Shown here: one piece after another, positions 1 through 7,992 of the stretch
Layout: every line of letters starts with the position of its first letter
Numbering within the stretch: position 1 is the stretch's first letter
NCBI GenBank assembly: GCA_045808425.1
Contig: JBJMFM010000323.1
Location: forward strand, 1-17,444
Length of the DNA: 17,444 nucleotides
DNA from: JAFAQB01 sp045808425
GTDB taxonomy: Archaea; Thermoproteota; Nitrososphaeria; Nitrososphaerales; Nitrososphaeraceae
Reading direction: 5' to 3'
The notes under the pieces: generated by a model
Told to the model about the DNA's origin: nothing
What the model saw: only the letters and a program-made list of their open reading frames with translations
Databases searched by the model: none
Position numbers and translations under genes: made by a program

Positions 1-1
1 T

Positions 2-892
2 AGTGATTCAAAGTCTAAGACTCCAGACTATATCAAATTAGATAACATTAGACAGACACTAAAGAGCTACCTTGATCATTTGAAAAAATGGGGTATAGTT
101 AAAAGGTTACAAGAGGTAGATGCTGAGACACGAAACGGACAAAAGACTTGGTTATATGGTTATGGCAGAGTGGGATTGATTATAGCATGGATGCTTGAAT
201 ACCGTGATAGATCCGACCACGATGAAAAGCAAGAGGCAAAAAACAAGATATTTAATTTGATCCAAAGGATGTTCAAAGGCCAATCATATAACTCATATAA
301 AGAAGAATTTTTAGCAGAATTTTATCACAAACTAATAGAGTATGATGATAATAATAACAATCAACTCGGTGTTTGTGATGGTGTGATCAGACAGATAATA
401 TCAGCTTTTGAAGACGATTCCATCACCCATGACAAAGCGATTGATTATTTAGACCATGTTTTACAAACAATACTGATAAAGCCAGTAGGAGATTTACAAA
501 CCAAAGAGACAATACTAAGACTGTATTTACAAACATTAGACGAAGTTCCTGAAGATACACGCAAAATGACTATGTATCAAGACAAACACTTTTTTGAGAA
601 CAAACTGTCGATGTCTCTACCATATAAAGAATGGTCCAAGGCTTGGGAAAAAAATATCACCAACTACGACACAATAGTTGTATGCTGTACATGTCAAAAT
701 AAAGAGTGCTCGCACTATAAGCATTATGCAACTGTTGTATGTGATTATTATAGTTACATCTCTGCCATGTCACTTTCTGCTGATAGTAGTTATTCAGAAA
801 TGGATTGTCCAGTATGCAAAACCGAAAAGTCCATCCATGTATACAACACGATGAATAACCTTATAGACGGTATTATGAATAATTCTTTTTAG
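2..892 (+). CDS. Partial gene: probable winged-helix-type protein with C-terminal Cys-rich (zinc?) region
   Basis: The reading frame is open to the left edge, so the gene starts before the window; a TTG at 80 is internal. About 296 codons are visible. The first ~50 residues (KLDNIRQTLKSYLDHLKKWG, then a basic turn and the strand-like TWLYGYGRVGL) resemble the recognition helix and wing of a winged-helix DNA-binding domain. The middle is charged and helical. Near the C-terminus is a Cys/His cluster (CCTCQNKEC, HYKHY, then CPVC about 50 residues later) that could bind zinc. It is convergent with the integrase at 873-2552 and the two overlap by 20 bp, suggesting both belong to one integrated element. 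I do not recognise the family; a regulator of the element is an inference. Confidence 0.6.
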   Translation, partial: SDSKSKTPDYIKLDNIRQTLKSYLDHLKKWGIVKRLQEVDAETRNGQKTWLYGYGRVGLIIAWMLEYRDRSDHDEKQEAKNKIFNLIQRMFKGQSYNSYKEEFLAEFYHKLIEYDDNNNNQLGVCDGVIRQIISAFEDDSITHDKAIDYLDHVLQTILIKPVGDLQTKETILRLYLQTLDEVPEDTRKMTMYQDKHFFENKLSMSLPYKEWSKAWEKNITNYDTIVVCCTCQNKECSHYKHYATVVCDYYSYISAMSLSADSSYSEMDCPVCKTEKSIHVYNTMNNLIDGIMNNSF

Positions 893-2552
893 CTTTTGGT
901 TTTGTCTTTTCCGCTTCTCTTGTCAGGGCTGATTTTGTCCTTGTAGCGTGATATGCTGCTTTACCTGCTGCTTTGATTAGTTGCTGTTCTTCTTTATTTT
1001 CTGTTTTTACCAAAATACCCGAGCTATACAATGTCTTAGCCATGCTATCGACCTGTGGCTGTTCATGCATATTTGAAAATGCAGACATTAACGACTGTAT
1101 CTGAGACTGCATGCTGTTCAGCTGCGATTGCACCGAGTTTAATTGGTCTTCTTTTTGCTTCTGTCCTTCCAAAGTCTCATTGTAAGCATCATAAGTTAAT
1201 ACCATCCTGCATTTGGCACAGAATTTTGAATCAGGTTTGTTAGGCTCATTGCAATTTGGACACTGCTTTGGTCTTAGTACGTCTGCTGCCTCTAAATCCT
1301 TTGGAATTATTCCATATGCTTGTAGAATGCTGTCATTTGACTCATTTCCAAGATAGTGTAGATACTTGAGGTGCATATTAGAACCAGGAGTCCAGCCTGC
1401 AAATTGGCGTAGGTGGTGTTCCTTAAGAATCCCTGATAGATCGGTTAACGCCGAATGACGTCTGACGTAGGGATTCCAAGGCTTTTTTAGCAGTTCGCGA
1501 ATCTTTTGTTTGTCTTCTTCAGGTACGTTTGGGTCATCAAGCAGGCTGGGGAAAAGCTCGTTTTTGTAATCCTTGTACATCTTGTAAAGCCTATCTACGC
1601 TAATAGCTCTGTTAAGGCTCTTACCAAATCCACAAATCAGTATGCTGCTAGGATTACCTGCTTGAGGATGGTGATTAGATAGCCAATCTTTTATGTATGG
1701 TATTGAACCTATCAGGGGTATGGGCCTTGTCCCTGTTTTACCATTTACTAGAATCTCTGCATACTGCTTCTTATCGTGTGTGAGCTTGAAAACAACATCT
1801 TTTATCCTCAACTTCAATAGTTCATGAGGCCTTGCTGCTGAATCCCTTGACATCGCATGATAGCACCTATCTCGAGGATTGGGGCAGTATTTCAAAAATA
1901 GGGAATCGTCTTCTGCAGTCCACAAATCAGTTGGTTTGTAGATTGATTTTTCTTTTCGCTTTAGCTGCGGAATATTCTCAATTACTGATGGTTTTGGCCT
2001 GTTCTTTTGCTCTACATTTGGATAATACAGCCACTTAAAAAAGCGCATAAGCTGTATCCTGTATAGGTTGTATGTTCCAATCCACTTGTGAAGAGGATCA
2101 ATATCTTCGGGTTTGCGATATCTATCTAAGAATGAAAGCAACTCATCTCTGGTTATTTCCTTAAATGATTTAGCATTACTGAGGAATATCGATAGGTCAC
2201 AGAGCAGTATTATGGTGTCCTTTCTGTAATGATTCGATGGGTTGATCTCAGATCTTAAGGAAGATATATAATCGCATATCGTCAGGGCGTTTTGTTTGCC
2301 TGCGCTAGATGATGATGAAGAAGAAGATGATAACAGCACCCTGTTAGAAAGATAGTTAAAGCATCTAGCGGATAACCCTTGTGTAGCATTCTCTATTCTT
2401 TGTCTGTCGCTTTCCTGTATTACTACTGATGCTATTGGTGCTACTGCTGCTACTGCTGCTAATGAGGGAATAATATTGCTGCTTGTCACGGCTGGTGCTG
2501 GTGTTGTTGTCGTTGTCCGAGTATCAGCGGTTTTGGCCTTTCTTATTGTCAT
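873..2552 (-). CDS. Tyrosine recombinase/integrase with C-terminal zinc ribbon
   Basis: Site-specific recombinase of the phage-integrase family, 559 aa. Residues 1-90 are low complexity (Thr/Pro/Ala, then nine Ser at 75-83). About 95-190 is the SAM-like core-binding domain. The catalytic domain spans ~205-415: R241 in DSAARPHELL, K272 in the beta-hairpin GKTGTRPIPL, R365 in PYVRRHS, W387 in the usual LGH position (AGWTPGS), and nucleophile Y397 in HLKYLHY. The usual box-II His, three residues before R365, is Tyr362, a departure seen among archaeal integrases. C431-x2-C434 and C445-x2-C448 form a zinc ribbon, followed by a Gln-rich coiled-coil-like tail (462-500) and a Lys-rich end. ATG at 2552 fits a TATA box on the minus strand at 2584-2592. 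It abuts a truncated ABC permease, consistent with sitting at the edge of its own element. Confidence 0.93.
   Translation of the reverse strand: MTIRKAKTADTRTTTTTPAPAVTSSNIIPSLAAVAAVAPIASVVIQESDRQRIENATQGLSARCFNYLSNRVLLSSSSSSSSSAGKQNALTICDYISSLRSEINPSNHYRKDTIILLCDLSIFLSNAKSFKEITRDELLSFLDRYRKPEDIDPLHKWIGTYNLYRIQLMRFFKWLYYPNVEQKNRPKPSVIENIPQLKRKEKSIYKPTDLWTAEDDSLFLKYCPNPRDRCYHAMSRDSAARPHELLKLRIKDVVFKLTHDKKQYAEILVNGKTGTRPIPLIGSIPYIKDWLSNHHPQAGNPSSILICGFGKSLNRAISVDRLYKMYKDYKNELFPSLLDDPNVPEEDKQKIRELLKKPWNPYVRRHSALTDLSGILKEHHLRQFAGWTPGSNMHLKYLHYLGNESNDSILQAYGIIPKDLEAADVLRPKQCPNCNEPNKPDSKFCAKCRMVLTYDAYNETLEGQKQKEDQLNSVQSQLNSMQSQIQSLMSAFSNMHEQPQVDSMAKTLYSSGILVKTENKEEQQLIKAAGKAAYHATRTKSALTREAEKTKPKAKKNYS
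2304..2330 (-). repeat. Nine-codon poly-serine tract in integrase
   Basis: Nine consecutive Ser codons, mostly TCA and TCT with one AGC, encode residues 75-83 between the Ala/Thr-rich leader and the core-binding domain. It is a likely flexible linker, and the near-repeat of TCW triplets could expand or contract. Confidence 0.8.
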
Positions 2553-3202
2553 ATTTTTATGTACATAATACTCATCCTGTGGTCTATATAAGCTGGTATT
2601 ATATTTGTGCTTATTTAGCAGTAGGCATGATCGGTTTTAATGTTATGAATAGCAGTACCGTAGCTGGAAGTATTATATGGAATGACAAGCGCAATGGAAT
2701 GTTCCAGCAAATACTAGTAATGCCATTTACTAGAATGCAGTATATAACAAGCAATCTCATCACAATAATGCTTATGGGTATAGCCAGTGCATCGATTATT
2801 ATAATAGCTGGAATTCCAACTATGCTTGGAACCGTAAATCTTACATTATTGAGTATACCATATACAATCTATGCCTTAATCACCGGTGCAATATTTTTTG
2901 GATCCATTACGATCATTATATCTACTAGGCTCAGAAGTAATGAAGGGTTCAACGTAATTATCAATGGAATATTTCTCTTCTTTGCATTTGCAAGCTCTGC
3001 TTTCTATCCGTCACAAAAGGTTCCAGAACCATTACATACTGTCTTTAACATTAATCCATTGACATATATTGTAGATATAACGCGTGCAGGCATATTCTCT
3101 CAAATTAGCCCCTTTACAAACATCGAAGCCATGGCGATTGCTGTACTTTCAACAGCAGCATTTCTAATGGCAACTCTAACGCTCATGAAAATGAAAATCT
3201 AG
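2553..3202 (+). pseudogene. ABC-2 type transporter permease, N-terminally truncated
   Basis: Membrane subunit of a drug or polysaccharide-type ABC exporter. Family-like sequence begins near 2605 with AYLAVGMIGFNVMNSSTVAG and continues through SIIWNDKRNGMFQQILVMP, the cytoplasmic loop typical of ABC-2 permeases, followed by four or five hydrophobic helices and INPLTYIVDITRAGIF before the last helix. About 200 C-terminal residues remain. The expected N-terminal ~55-60 residues with the first membrane helix are missing. The frame runs back into the antisense of the integrase with no family resemblance and no credible start (the longest version uses a TTG at 2483). It is therefore a 3' remnant cut off by the neighbouring integrated element. 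Its stop shares the CTAG at 3199-3202 with the convergent ATPase gene. Confidence 0.8.
2584..2592 (-). promoter_or_regulatory. TATA box for the integrase
   Basis: Read on the minus strand this is CTTATATAG. Its spacing of about 32 bp to the ATG at 2552 predicts a transcript with a very short leader. It lies inside the zone where the element must join the interrupted permease gene, so promoter and attachment site may overlap (inference). Confidence 0.5.
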
Positions 3203-4225
3203 GATAATGCTTCTTCTCTACCATTTACAATAGTGAGAAAAACATCTTCAAGGCTAGGAGAATTTATTGCAATATTTTCTATTTGAATTCCATTTTTCGA
3301 AAGTGATTCTACTGCTTTGATCATAATTTCCTGTGCATCAATAGAGCTGATCCTCAATGTGTTTGATTCTGGAGTTTCAATATATGATTTTTTACCCGCT
3401 ACTGAACCTACTACATATAATACTGATTGAACAGAAACGTTTTTTAATTTTATTTCAATGGTTTTAACTCCTCCATACCTTCTCTTTAGCTCTGCCGGTG
3501 TATCGAAGGCAATTATCTTGCCCTTATTGATAATGGCAACTTGATCACAAAGATACTCAGCTTCTTCCATGATATGCGTAGTGAAGAAGACTGTTAATCC
3601 CTCTTTTACCTGTCTTTTAATATAATCTAATAGTGTTCGCCTTGCCGACGGATCTAGGCCTACAGTTGGCTCATCAAGAAAGAGCAAATCCATGTTATGC
3701 ATAAATTCTCTTGCAACTTGAACACGTCTTCTCTGACCAATTGATAGTTCATCATTTTTTATATTTCTTAAGCTTTGTAAATCAAAAGCATTCAATAATT
3801 CCATTACTTTTTCTTTCCGTTTTCTGGCGGGCAATTTCCACATGAAGCCGTAGAGATCTAGGGCACTTTCTACAGTTAGATTTGCTTCAAAGCTAGGCTG
3901 TTGTATCACAACTCCAATCCGTTTCCTAACTTCTATAGAATGTTTTAGAATATCTTTGTCAAAAATTCTGACTGTACCAGAAGAAGGCTGAATTATGGTA
4001 GTTAGTATTTTATTGCTGTAGTCTTGCCTGCACCATTAGGGCCGAGAAAACCAAATACTTTCCCATATTCTACTTTAAATGAAATTCCATCTATAGCATG
4101 GAACAAACCATAAGTTTGATGAAGATCAAATACGGAAATGCAATATTGCTTTTTGTTTTTATATTCTTCAAACAATCTTATGATATCATCTGCTTGTACG
4201 ATTCCATTTCTATTTTCATATCCAT
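3199..4225 (-). pseudogene. ABC transporter ATPase, frameshifted after Walker A
   Basis: ATP-binding subunit of an ABC-2 exporter (CcmA/DrrA-like). The upper part (about 4175 down to 4012) encodes HQTYGLFHAIDGISFKVEYG and the Walker A LGPNGAGKTT, then runs into TAA at 4002-4004. The rest is in another frame: QQPSF Q-loop, signature LSIGQRRR, Walker B LLFLDEPTVGLD, H-loop FFTTHIMEEAE, and a C-terminal regulatory domain. Restoring one T to the T4 at 4008-4011 (an A on the coding strand) gives IKILTTIIQPSSGTVRIF across the break, so the lesion is a single-base deletion. The start is uncertain: ATG at 4225 opens MDMKIEMESYK but stops after 15 codons, while in-frame TTG at 4175 is possible. A TATA box lies at 4238-4252. 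The normal partner would be a permease such as the truncated one, but the two are convergent rather than in an operon. Confidence 0.85.
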
Positions 4226-4237
4226 CACGCTACTATT

Positions 4238-4252
4238 ATTTATATATATATT
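4238..4252 (-). promoter_or_regulatory. TATA-rich promoter element upstream of the ABC ATPase
   Basis: A run of alternating T and A (TATATATATAAATAA on the minus strand) lies 13 or more bases before the ATG at 4225. It is well placed for archaeal TBP to start a nearly leaderless message. Confidence 0.4.
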
Positions 4253-4298
4253 ATGACTTTTTATATTCGAATGTCATTTGACTATTAATGATGTTCGT

Positions 4299-4379
4299 AA
4301 TAGAACCTGTTACGTTGTTACATCTCATAGAGATGAAGCCTTTTTGATATCTAATATTAATCTTATCTAAAGTTCTATT
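4299..4379. other. Nested inverted repeats in kinase/ATPase intergenic region
   Basis: An outer pair AATAGAAC (4299-4306) and GTTCTATT (4372-4379) encloses a tight hairpin CATCTC-ATA-GAGATG (4321-4335) followed by T5. This sits just past the 3' end of the histidine kinase and upstream of the ATPase promoter. A small structured RNA, kinase 3'-UTR structure or chance are all possible. Confidence 0.25.
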
Positions 4380-4405
4380 TTCTACGGGTATAGAGATGTT
4401 TAATT

Positions 4406-6253
4406 TCAATTTGTAATTCTATCGTTAATTGGTATGCTAAAACTAAACGTGGCGCCTTTACCATTAGAATTGTTTTCAGCCCATATCTTGCCACCATGAG
4501 CTTCTACAATACTTTTAGAAATAAATAACCCTAAACCAGTACCAGTTTCTGACTTTGTAGCAAACTTTGAAAATAGTCTAGGCGATATCTCTGAGGCTAT
4601 GCCTTGACCAGTATCCCTTATACTGACCACTAATTGATCGCCTTTTCTTTCTGCACCAACAGAAATAAATCCTTCTTCAGTAAATTTAACGGCATTGTTT
4701 AGAAGGTTAGAAACAACCTGAGTTATCCTTCCTTTGTCTGCTTCTACAATAATATCTTTAGGTTCATAATATACCTCTACACTATTGTCTAATCCATTAT
4801 CATTTGTTAGACGATTTCGAATATCTTGTATGGTGTCACACAATACACTATTTAGATTAAAACGTTCTTTATTCAGTTTTAACGATTGACTTTCAATCTT
4901 CGATACATCTAAAATATCAGACGCAAGACGTTCCAATCTTTTTGCATTACGAATAATTAACGCGATCTGCTCATTTTCTACAATGACCTTCCTTTGCTTA
5001 TCGTTAAATTGATGCTCAATATATTCTGCTTCCCCTAATATTGGCATAATAGGAGTTCTTAGCTCATGAGCTGCTATATTTATGAACTCTTTTTGCATTT
5101 TATCATGCACTTTTAGTTGTTCATTAGCTGCTGCAAGTAATCTATTTGATTTAGTTAAAGAGTTATTTGCCTCCTTTAGTTCTACAGTCCTTGCATTTAC
5201 AGCGGCTTCCAATCTTCTATTCCAGGAGAGAATGAGGAATGCAATGCCAAGTGCTATGGTTCCAATTATTATTACCATAAGTGTACTAAAGTTCTTCTGC
5301 TGACCTATCAAAAAATTAACATCACTGGCGAGGATATGTGGAGTACCAATGAACAAAGTCCATAGCTGCTTTCCATCAATTAGTACAGGCTGGTATGAAA
5401 TAGTAGTTGTGTTACCATAAAATGTAATATCCTCTGCACCAGACATACCTTCTAATGAGCGCTTTATAATGTCATTATATGAACGCTTTATTACTGGAGT
5501 TATTAATGATTGAAACTCATCTCCTAAATAATTTTTGCCTATTAAAAGTTGATTTCTGGAATATAGGATTATTCCGTTCTTGTCCATCAATCCAACATTG
5601 CTTAAAATTGCAGGAGATAGTTCGTTTTGTAAAAATTTACCTATATTGCTGACACCAATTGCGGCGACTATTACACCTTTGAATGTTCCTGACTTATTAG
5701 TAATAGTTCCTTTACCAATTTTAAGTTCATTGCTAATTATTGGAAATGATATATACAATCTAGGAATATTGTCCGCAGATTCTATTACACTACTATAATA
5801 TGGTAAGTGTGTATTTTTGGGTATGATAAAATATTCCATAGAGCTGATATCTACACCTTTATATCTCTGAGATATATTCTGATTCATATTACTCCACATT
5901 ATTGCTCTTCCATCTTGGCCAAACCAATAGTAACCATCGGTAAGTTCATTTGTAGATGCTTGTGCAGTACTAAATAGAATATGTGCCTCTTCACTCTCAT
6001 TACTTTGTATTGTAGGAGCATTAGCAAGTATTCGTAAATTAGTAGTGATTGAATCTATGCTACGTACTAATATCCTTGAAAGATCGTATACTTCAATTCT
6101 GGAATTTAATCTTACATCCTTTGAAGCAGCTTTTGATATTTCACCAGCTATAAAAGTAGAATATTGGTAAGAAAGAATAGAAAGTGATATGCCAGTAGCT
6201 GCAATAATAAAAAGTAAAGCTACATTCCTCTTAGACAAGGTGGTCAGTATCAA
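4406..6253 (-). CDS. Membrane sensor histidine kinase with extracytoplasmic Cache-like domain
   Basis: Two-component sensor, 615 aa. TM1 is ~10-30, an extracytoplasmic sensing region ~35-318 (Cache-like, with YYWFGQDGRAIMWS and VGLMDKNGIILYSRN), TM2 ~322-344, then a coiled coil ~347-387. The dimerisation/phosphoacceptor helix has H396 in NIAAHELRTPIMP. The HATPase domain carries the N-box SNLLNNAVKF (~515-524), G1 DTGQG (547-551) and G2 GTGLGLF (571-577). All catalytic motifs are intact; no receiver domain or response regulator is adjacent. The listed TTG start at 6253 has no Shine-Dalgarno. A perfect AGGAGG at 6280-6285 instead precedes an ATG at 6273-6275 that reads only Met-Asn-stop. Dropping one A there would join ATG to this frame and add about 7 residues. 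The ligand is not predictable from sequence. Confidence 0.9.
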   Translation of the reverse strand: MILTTLSKRNVALLFIIAATGISLSILSYQYSTFIAGEISKAASKDVRLNSRIEVYDLSRILVRSIDSITTNLRILANAPTIQSNESEEAHILFSTAQASTNELTDGYYWFGQDGRAIMWSNMNQNISQRYKGVDISSMEYFIIPKNTHLPYYSSVIESADNIPRLYISFPIISNELKIGKGTITNKSGTFKGVIVAAIGVSNIGKFLQNELSPAILSNVGLMDKNGIILYSRNQLLIGKNYLGDEFQSLITPVIKRSYNDIIKRSLEGMSGAEDITFYGNTTTISYQPVLIDGKQLWTLFIGTPHILASDVNFLIGQQKNFSTLMVIIIGTIALGIAFLILSWNRRLEAAVNARTVELKEANNSLTKSNRLLAAANEQLKVHDKMQKEFINIAAHELRTPIMPILGEAEYIEHQFNDKQRKVIVENEQIALIIRNAKRLERLASDILDVSKIESQSLKLNKERFNLNSVLCDTIQDIRNRLTNDNGLDNSVEVYYEPKDIIVEADKGRITQVVSNLLNNAVKFTEEGFISVGAERKGDQLVVSIRDTGQGIASEISPRLFSKFATKSETGTGLGLFISKSIVEAHGGKIWAENNSNGKGATFSFSIPINDRITN

Positions 6254-6272
6254 TAGGTTACAATAGTTAGTT

Positions 6273-6285
6273 CATCGTTCCTCCT
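6273..6285 (-). promoter_or_regulatory. Shine-Dalgarno plus ATG giving a two-codon ORF before the kinase
   Basis: On the minus strand AGGAGG is followed after 4 nt by ATG AAC TAA. It is the strongest ribosome-binding site in this intergenic region yet it leads to a two-codon peptide. Either it is a leader mini-cistron with re-initiation at the TTG at 6253, or the true kinase start with a one-base error or mutation. Confidence 0.5.
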
Positions 6286-6300
6286 AGATAAATTAAGGAG

Positions 6301-6310
6301 ATAAAATATT
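6301..6310 (-). promoter_or_regulatory. Candidate TATA box for the histidine kinase
   Basis: AATATTTTAT on the minus strand, 16-25 bp before the AGGAGG. Initiation about 25 bp downstream would leave little leader beyond the ribosome-binding site. Confidence 0.35.
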
Positions 6311-6343
6311 CTAGCAAATTTCACCTTGGGTGCATAGTCTATG

Positions 6344-6368
6344 GTGTCTCTTTATATGAAAGAGACAC
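6344..6368. promoter_or_regulatory. Perfect 10-bp inverted repeat between kinase and RPA promoters
   Basis: Arms GTGTCTCTTT (6344-6353) and AAAGAGACAC (6359-6368) flank the 5-nt centre ATATG. The centre completes a TATA-like TTTATATG. The site lies upstream of both candidate promoters (kinase TATA 6301-6310, RPA TATA 6410-6426), as expected for an operator of a dimeric regulator; a hairpin in a longer transcript is the alternative. Confidence 0.55.
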
Positions 6369-6409
6369 AAATATATACTGGATTTTATTGCTCCAGTAGT
6401 AATTATCCT

Positions 6410-6426
6410 AAAATATATATAATATT
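6410..6426 (+). promoter_or_regulatory. TATA box for RPA
   Basis: AAAATATATATAATATT about 110 bp before the RPA start would give a leader of roughly 85-90 nt. That leader includes a short inverted repeat GCTCA (6482-6486) / TGAGC (6497-6501) and the Shine-Dalgarno GAGGAGG at 6524-6530. Confidence 0.45.
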
Positions 6427-6534
6427 AAAGGAGTTGTAACGTTCTTTGAGTATAGCCTCATTAAAACATATAGGCAAGATAGCTCATAATAATTTTTGAG
6501 CACGTGGTAATAATAATAACAAAGAGGAGGTTTG

Positions 6535-7992
6535 GTGATCAACTTGTCTGTTGATTTTAAAAAGATGGTAGAACTACTTCTAAAGCAGAAGCCAGAAATT
6601 AGCGCCGAGCAGATCAGAGAAATGATCGACGAAAAGAAGCGCAAAGTAGGAGCTGGTTATCTAACAGATCAAGGGGCATTATTCTTAATTGGCGCTGACA
6701 TTGGTATTTCATTTGAAAATGTTCCTAAATTAAGTTCAGGAATCAAGGATCTTTATATTGGTGCAAAAGAAGTAACTATCACTGCTCGTGTTATGAATAT
6801 TTATCCAATCCGTAGATTTATCAAAAAGGATACTAATGAAGAAATTATAAATCGAACTATAACAGTCTATGACAAAGAATCTAGCATCAAAGTTAGGCTG
6901 TGGGATAATAATCAGATTAACATGCCAGATGAGATGGGCCTACAGCCTGGAGATTTAATAAAGATTTCCAGGTGCTACGTTAAGTCCGGTCTTGACGGTA
7001 AACCAATAGTTAGTCTAGGCTCAAATGGCTCTATTGAGCTAGTTGACAACAATGACTACGACAGCAGTTCGATTCCAACCATTGACTCAATGACAATCAC
7101 GGTTGATGATGTCAAGGAGCCAAAAGAGAATGTTATAATTACTGGTAATGTTGATTCCAATCCAAGAATTTCTGGCTTTAATAATATTCGAGGACAAGCT
7201 GGTAAGGCATTACAAATGCAAATCTCAAATGAAGCCCACACTCGTTCTTTGCGCGTTATTATATGGAATGTTGATGAAAATAGAATCCCAAGGATATTCG
7301 ATAGTGGTGTCAGTGTTAGGCTTATAGGAGTCAGAATTAAGCCTGGTAATCCACAATATGGCAATGGAGATTTTGAAATTCACGGTGATGAAGGAACTAT
7401 ACTGCAGTTTTCTGGATCACAAACAGAAGTTGAAGTGATGCCTTTAAGAATAATTTCTGTTGGAAATGAAACCGGCAGGGGCAATATAAATTGCCTTACA
7501 GTAGATAGAGAGGGTAGATTCCTATCTGCGGTTATAGATAGCATGCTCATAACCAATGAAATGATTTCTGATACAATGATAGAATGTGTTCCAAGCAGAG
7601 TCTTTGGTAGTTCCATTATTCTATCTAAAGAGGATTCATATATTAGGCTAATAGATGATGATCCATCTTTTCCAACCTCGTCAAAATTTGAATCAAAAAT
7701 TAAAGATATCCAAGTTTCAGTAAGTCCTTATGTTGTAGAGGCGATTGTACTGCATACACCTACTATGACAGAAGTAAACACAAAAAGTGGAATTGTATCT
7801 GTGAGCGATACTCTGCTTGGAGATGATACTGGAGAGATTCGGCTAGTAGGTTGGCGGGACCAAAGCTCTTCTGTACACAAATTGAATGTAGGCGATAGAA
7901 TAAAAGTTATAGGTGCCACAGCGAATAACGGCAGAGAGGGAAATGTAGAACTTACACTAAAGCCATATTCTTCAATTATAAAAATTAGCTAG
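6535..7992 (+). CDS. rpa: Replication protein A, single-stranded DNA-binding, multi-OB-fold
   Basis: Binds single-stranded DNA in replication, recombination and repair. About 485 aa. An N-terminal helical segment (~5-45, PEISAEQIREMIDEKKRKVG) precedes OB folds. OB1 is ~65-165 (VTITARVMNIYPIRRF to IVSLGSNGSIELV), OB2 ~180-285 (VIITGNVDSNPRISGF to NGDFEIHGDEG), a diverged OB-like part ~295-365 (LRIISVGNETGRGNINCLTV), and a C-terminal OB fold ~380-485 (VEAIVLHTPTMTEV, GEIRLVGWRD, GDRIKVIGATA). No zinc-finger Cys motif is seen. GTG at 6535 is preferred over the overlapping TTG at 6532 because GAGGAGG ends 4 nt before it. The gene is divergent from the kinase. After its TAG the same frame stays open for 57 more codons (to 8166). 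Confidence 0.88.
   Translation: MINLSVDFKKMVELLLKQKPEISAEQIREMIDEKKRKVGAGYLTDQGALFLIGADIGISFENVPKLSSGIKDLYIGAKEVTITARVMNIYPIRRFIKKDTNEEIINRTITVYDKESSIKVRLWDNNQINMPDEMGLQPGDLIKISRCYVKSGLDGKPIVSLGSNGSIELVDNNDYDSSSIPTIDSMTITVDDVKEPKENVIITGNVDSNPRISGFNNIRGQAGKALQMQISNEAHTRSLRVIIWNVDENRIPRIFDSGVSVRLIGVRIKPGNPQYGNGDFEIHGDEGTILQFSGSQTEVEVMPLRIISVGNETGRGNINCLTVDREGRFLSAVIDSMLITNEMISDTMIECVPSRVFGSSIILSKEDSYIRLIDDDPSFPTSSKFESKIKDIQVSVSPYVVEAIVLHTPTMTEVNTKSGIVSVSDTLLGDDTGEIRLVGWRDQSSSVHKLNVGDRIKVIGATANNGREGNVELTLKPYSSIIKIS

Noticed and set aside
1055..2038. Plus-strand open frames inside the integrase gene.
   Set aside because: Antisense to a recombinase with its full catalytic set.
7056..7919. Minus-strand open frames within RPA.
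   Set aside because: Antisense shadows of the OB-fold coding sequence.
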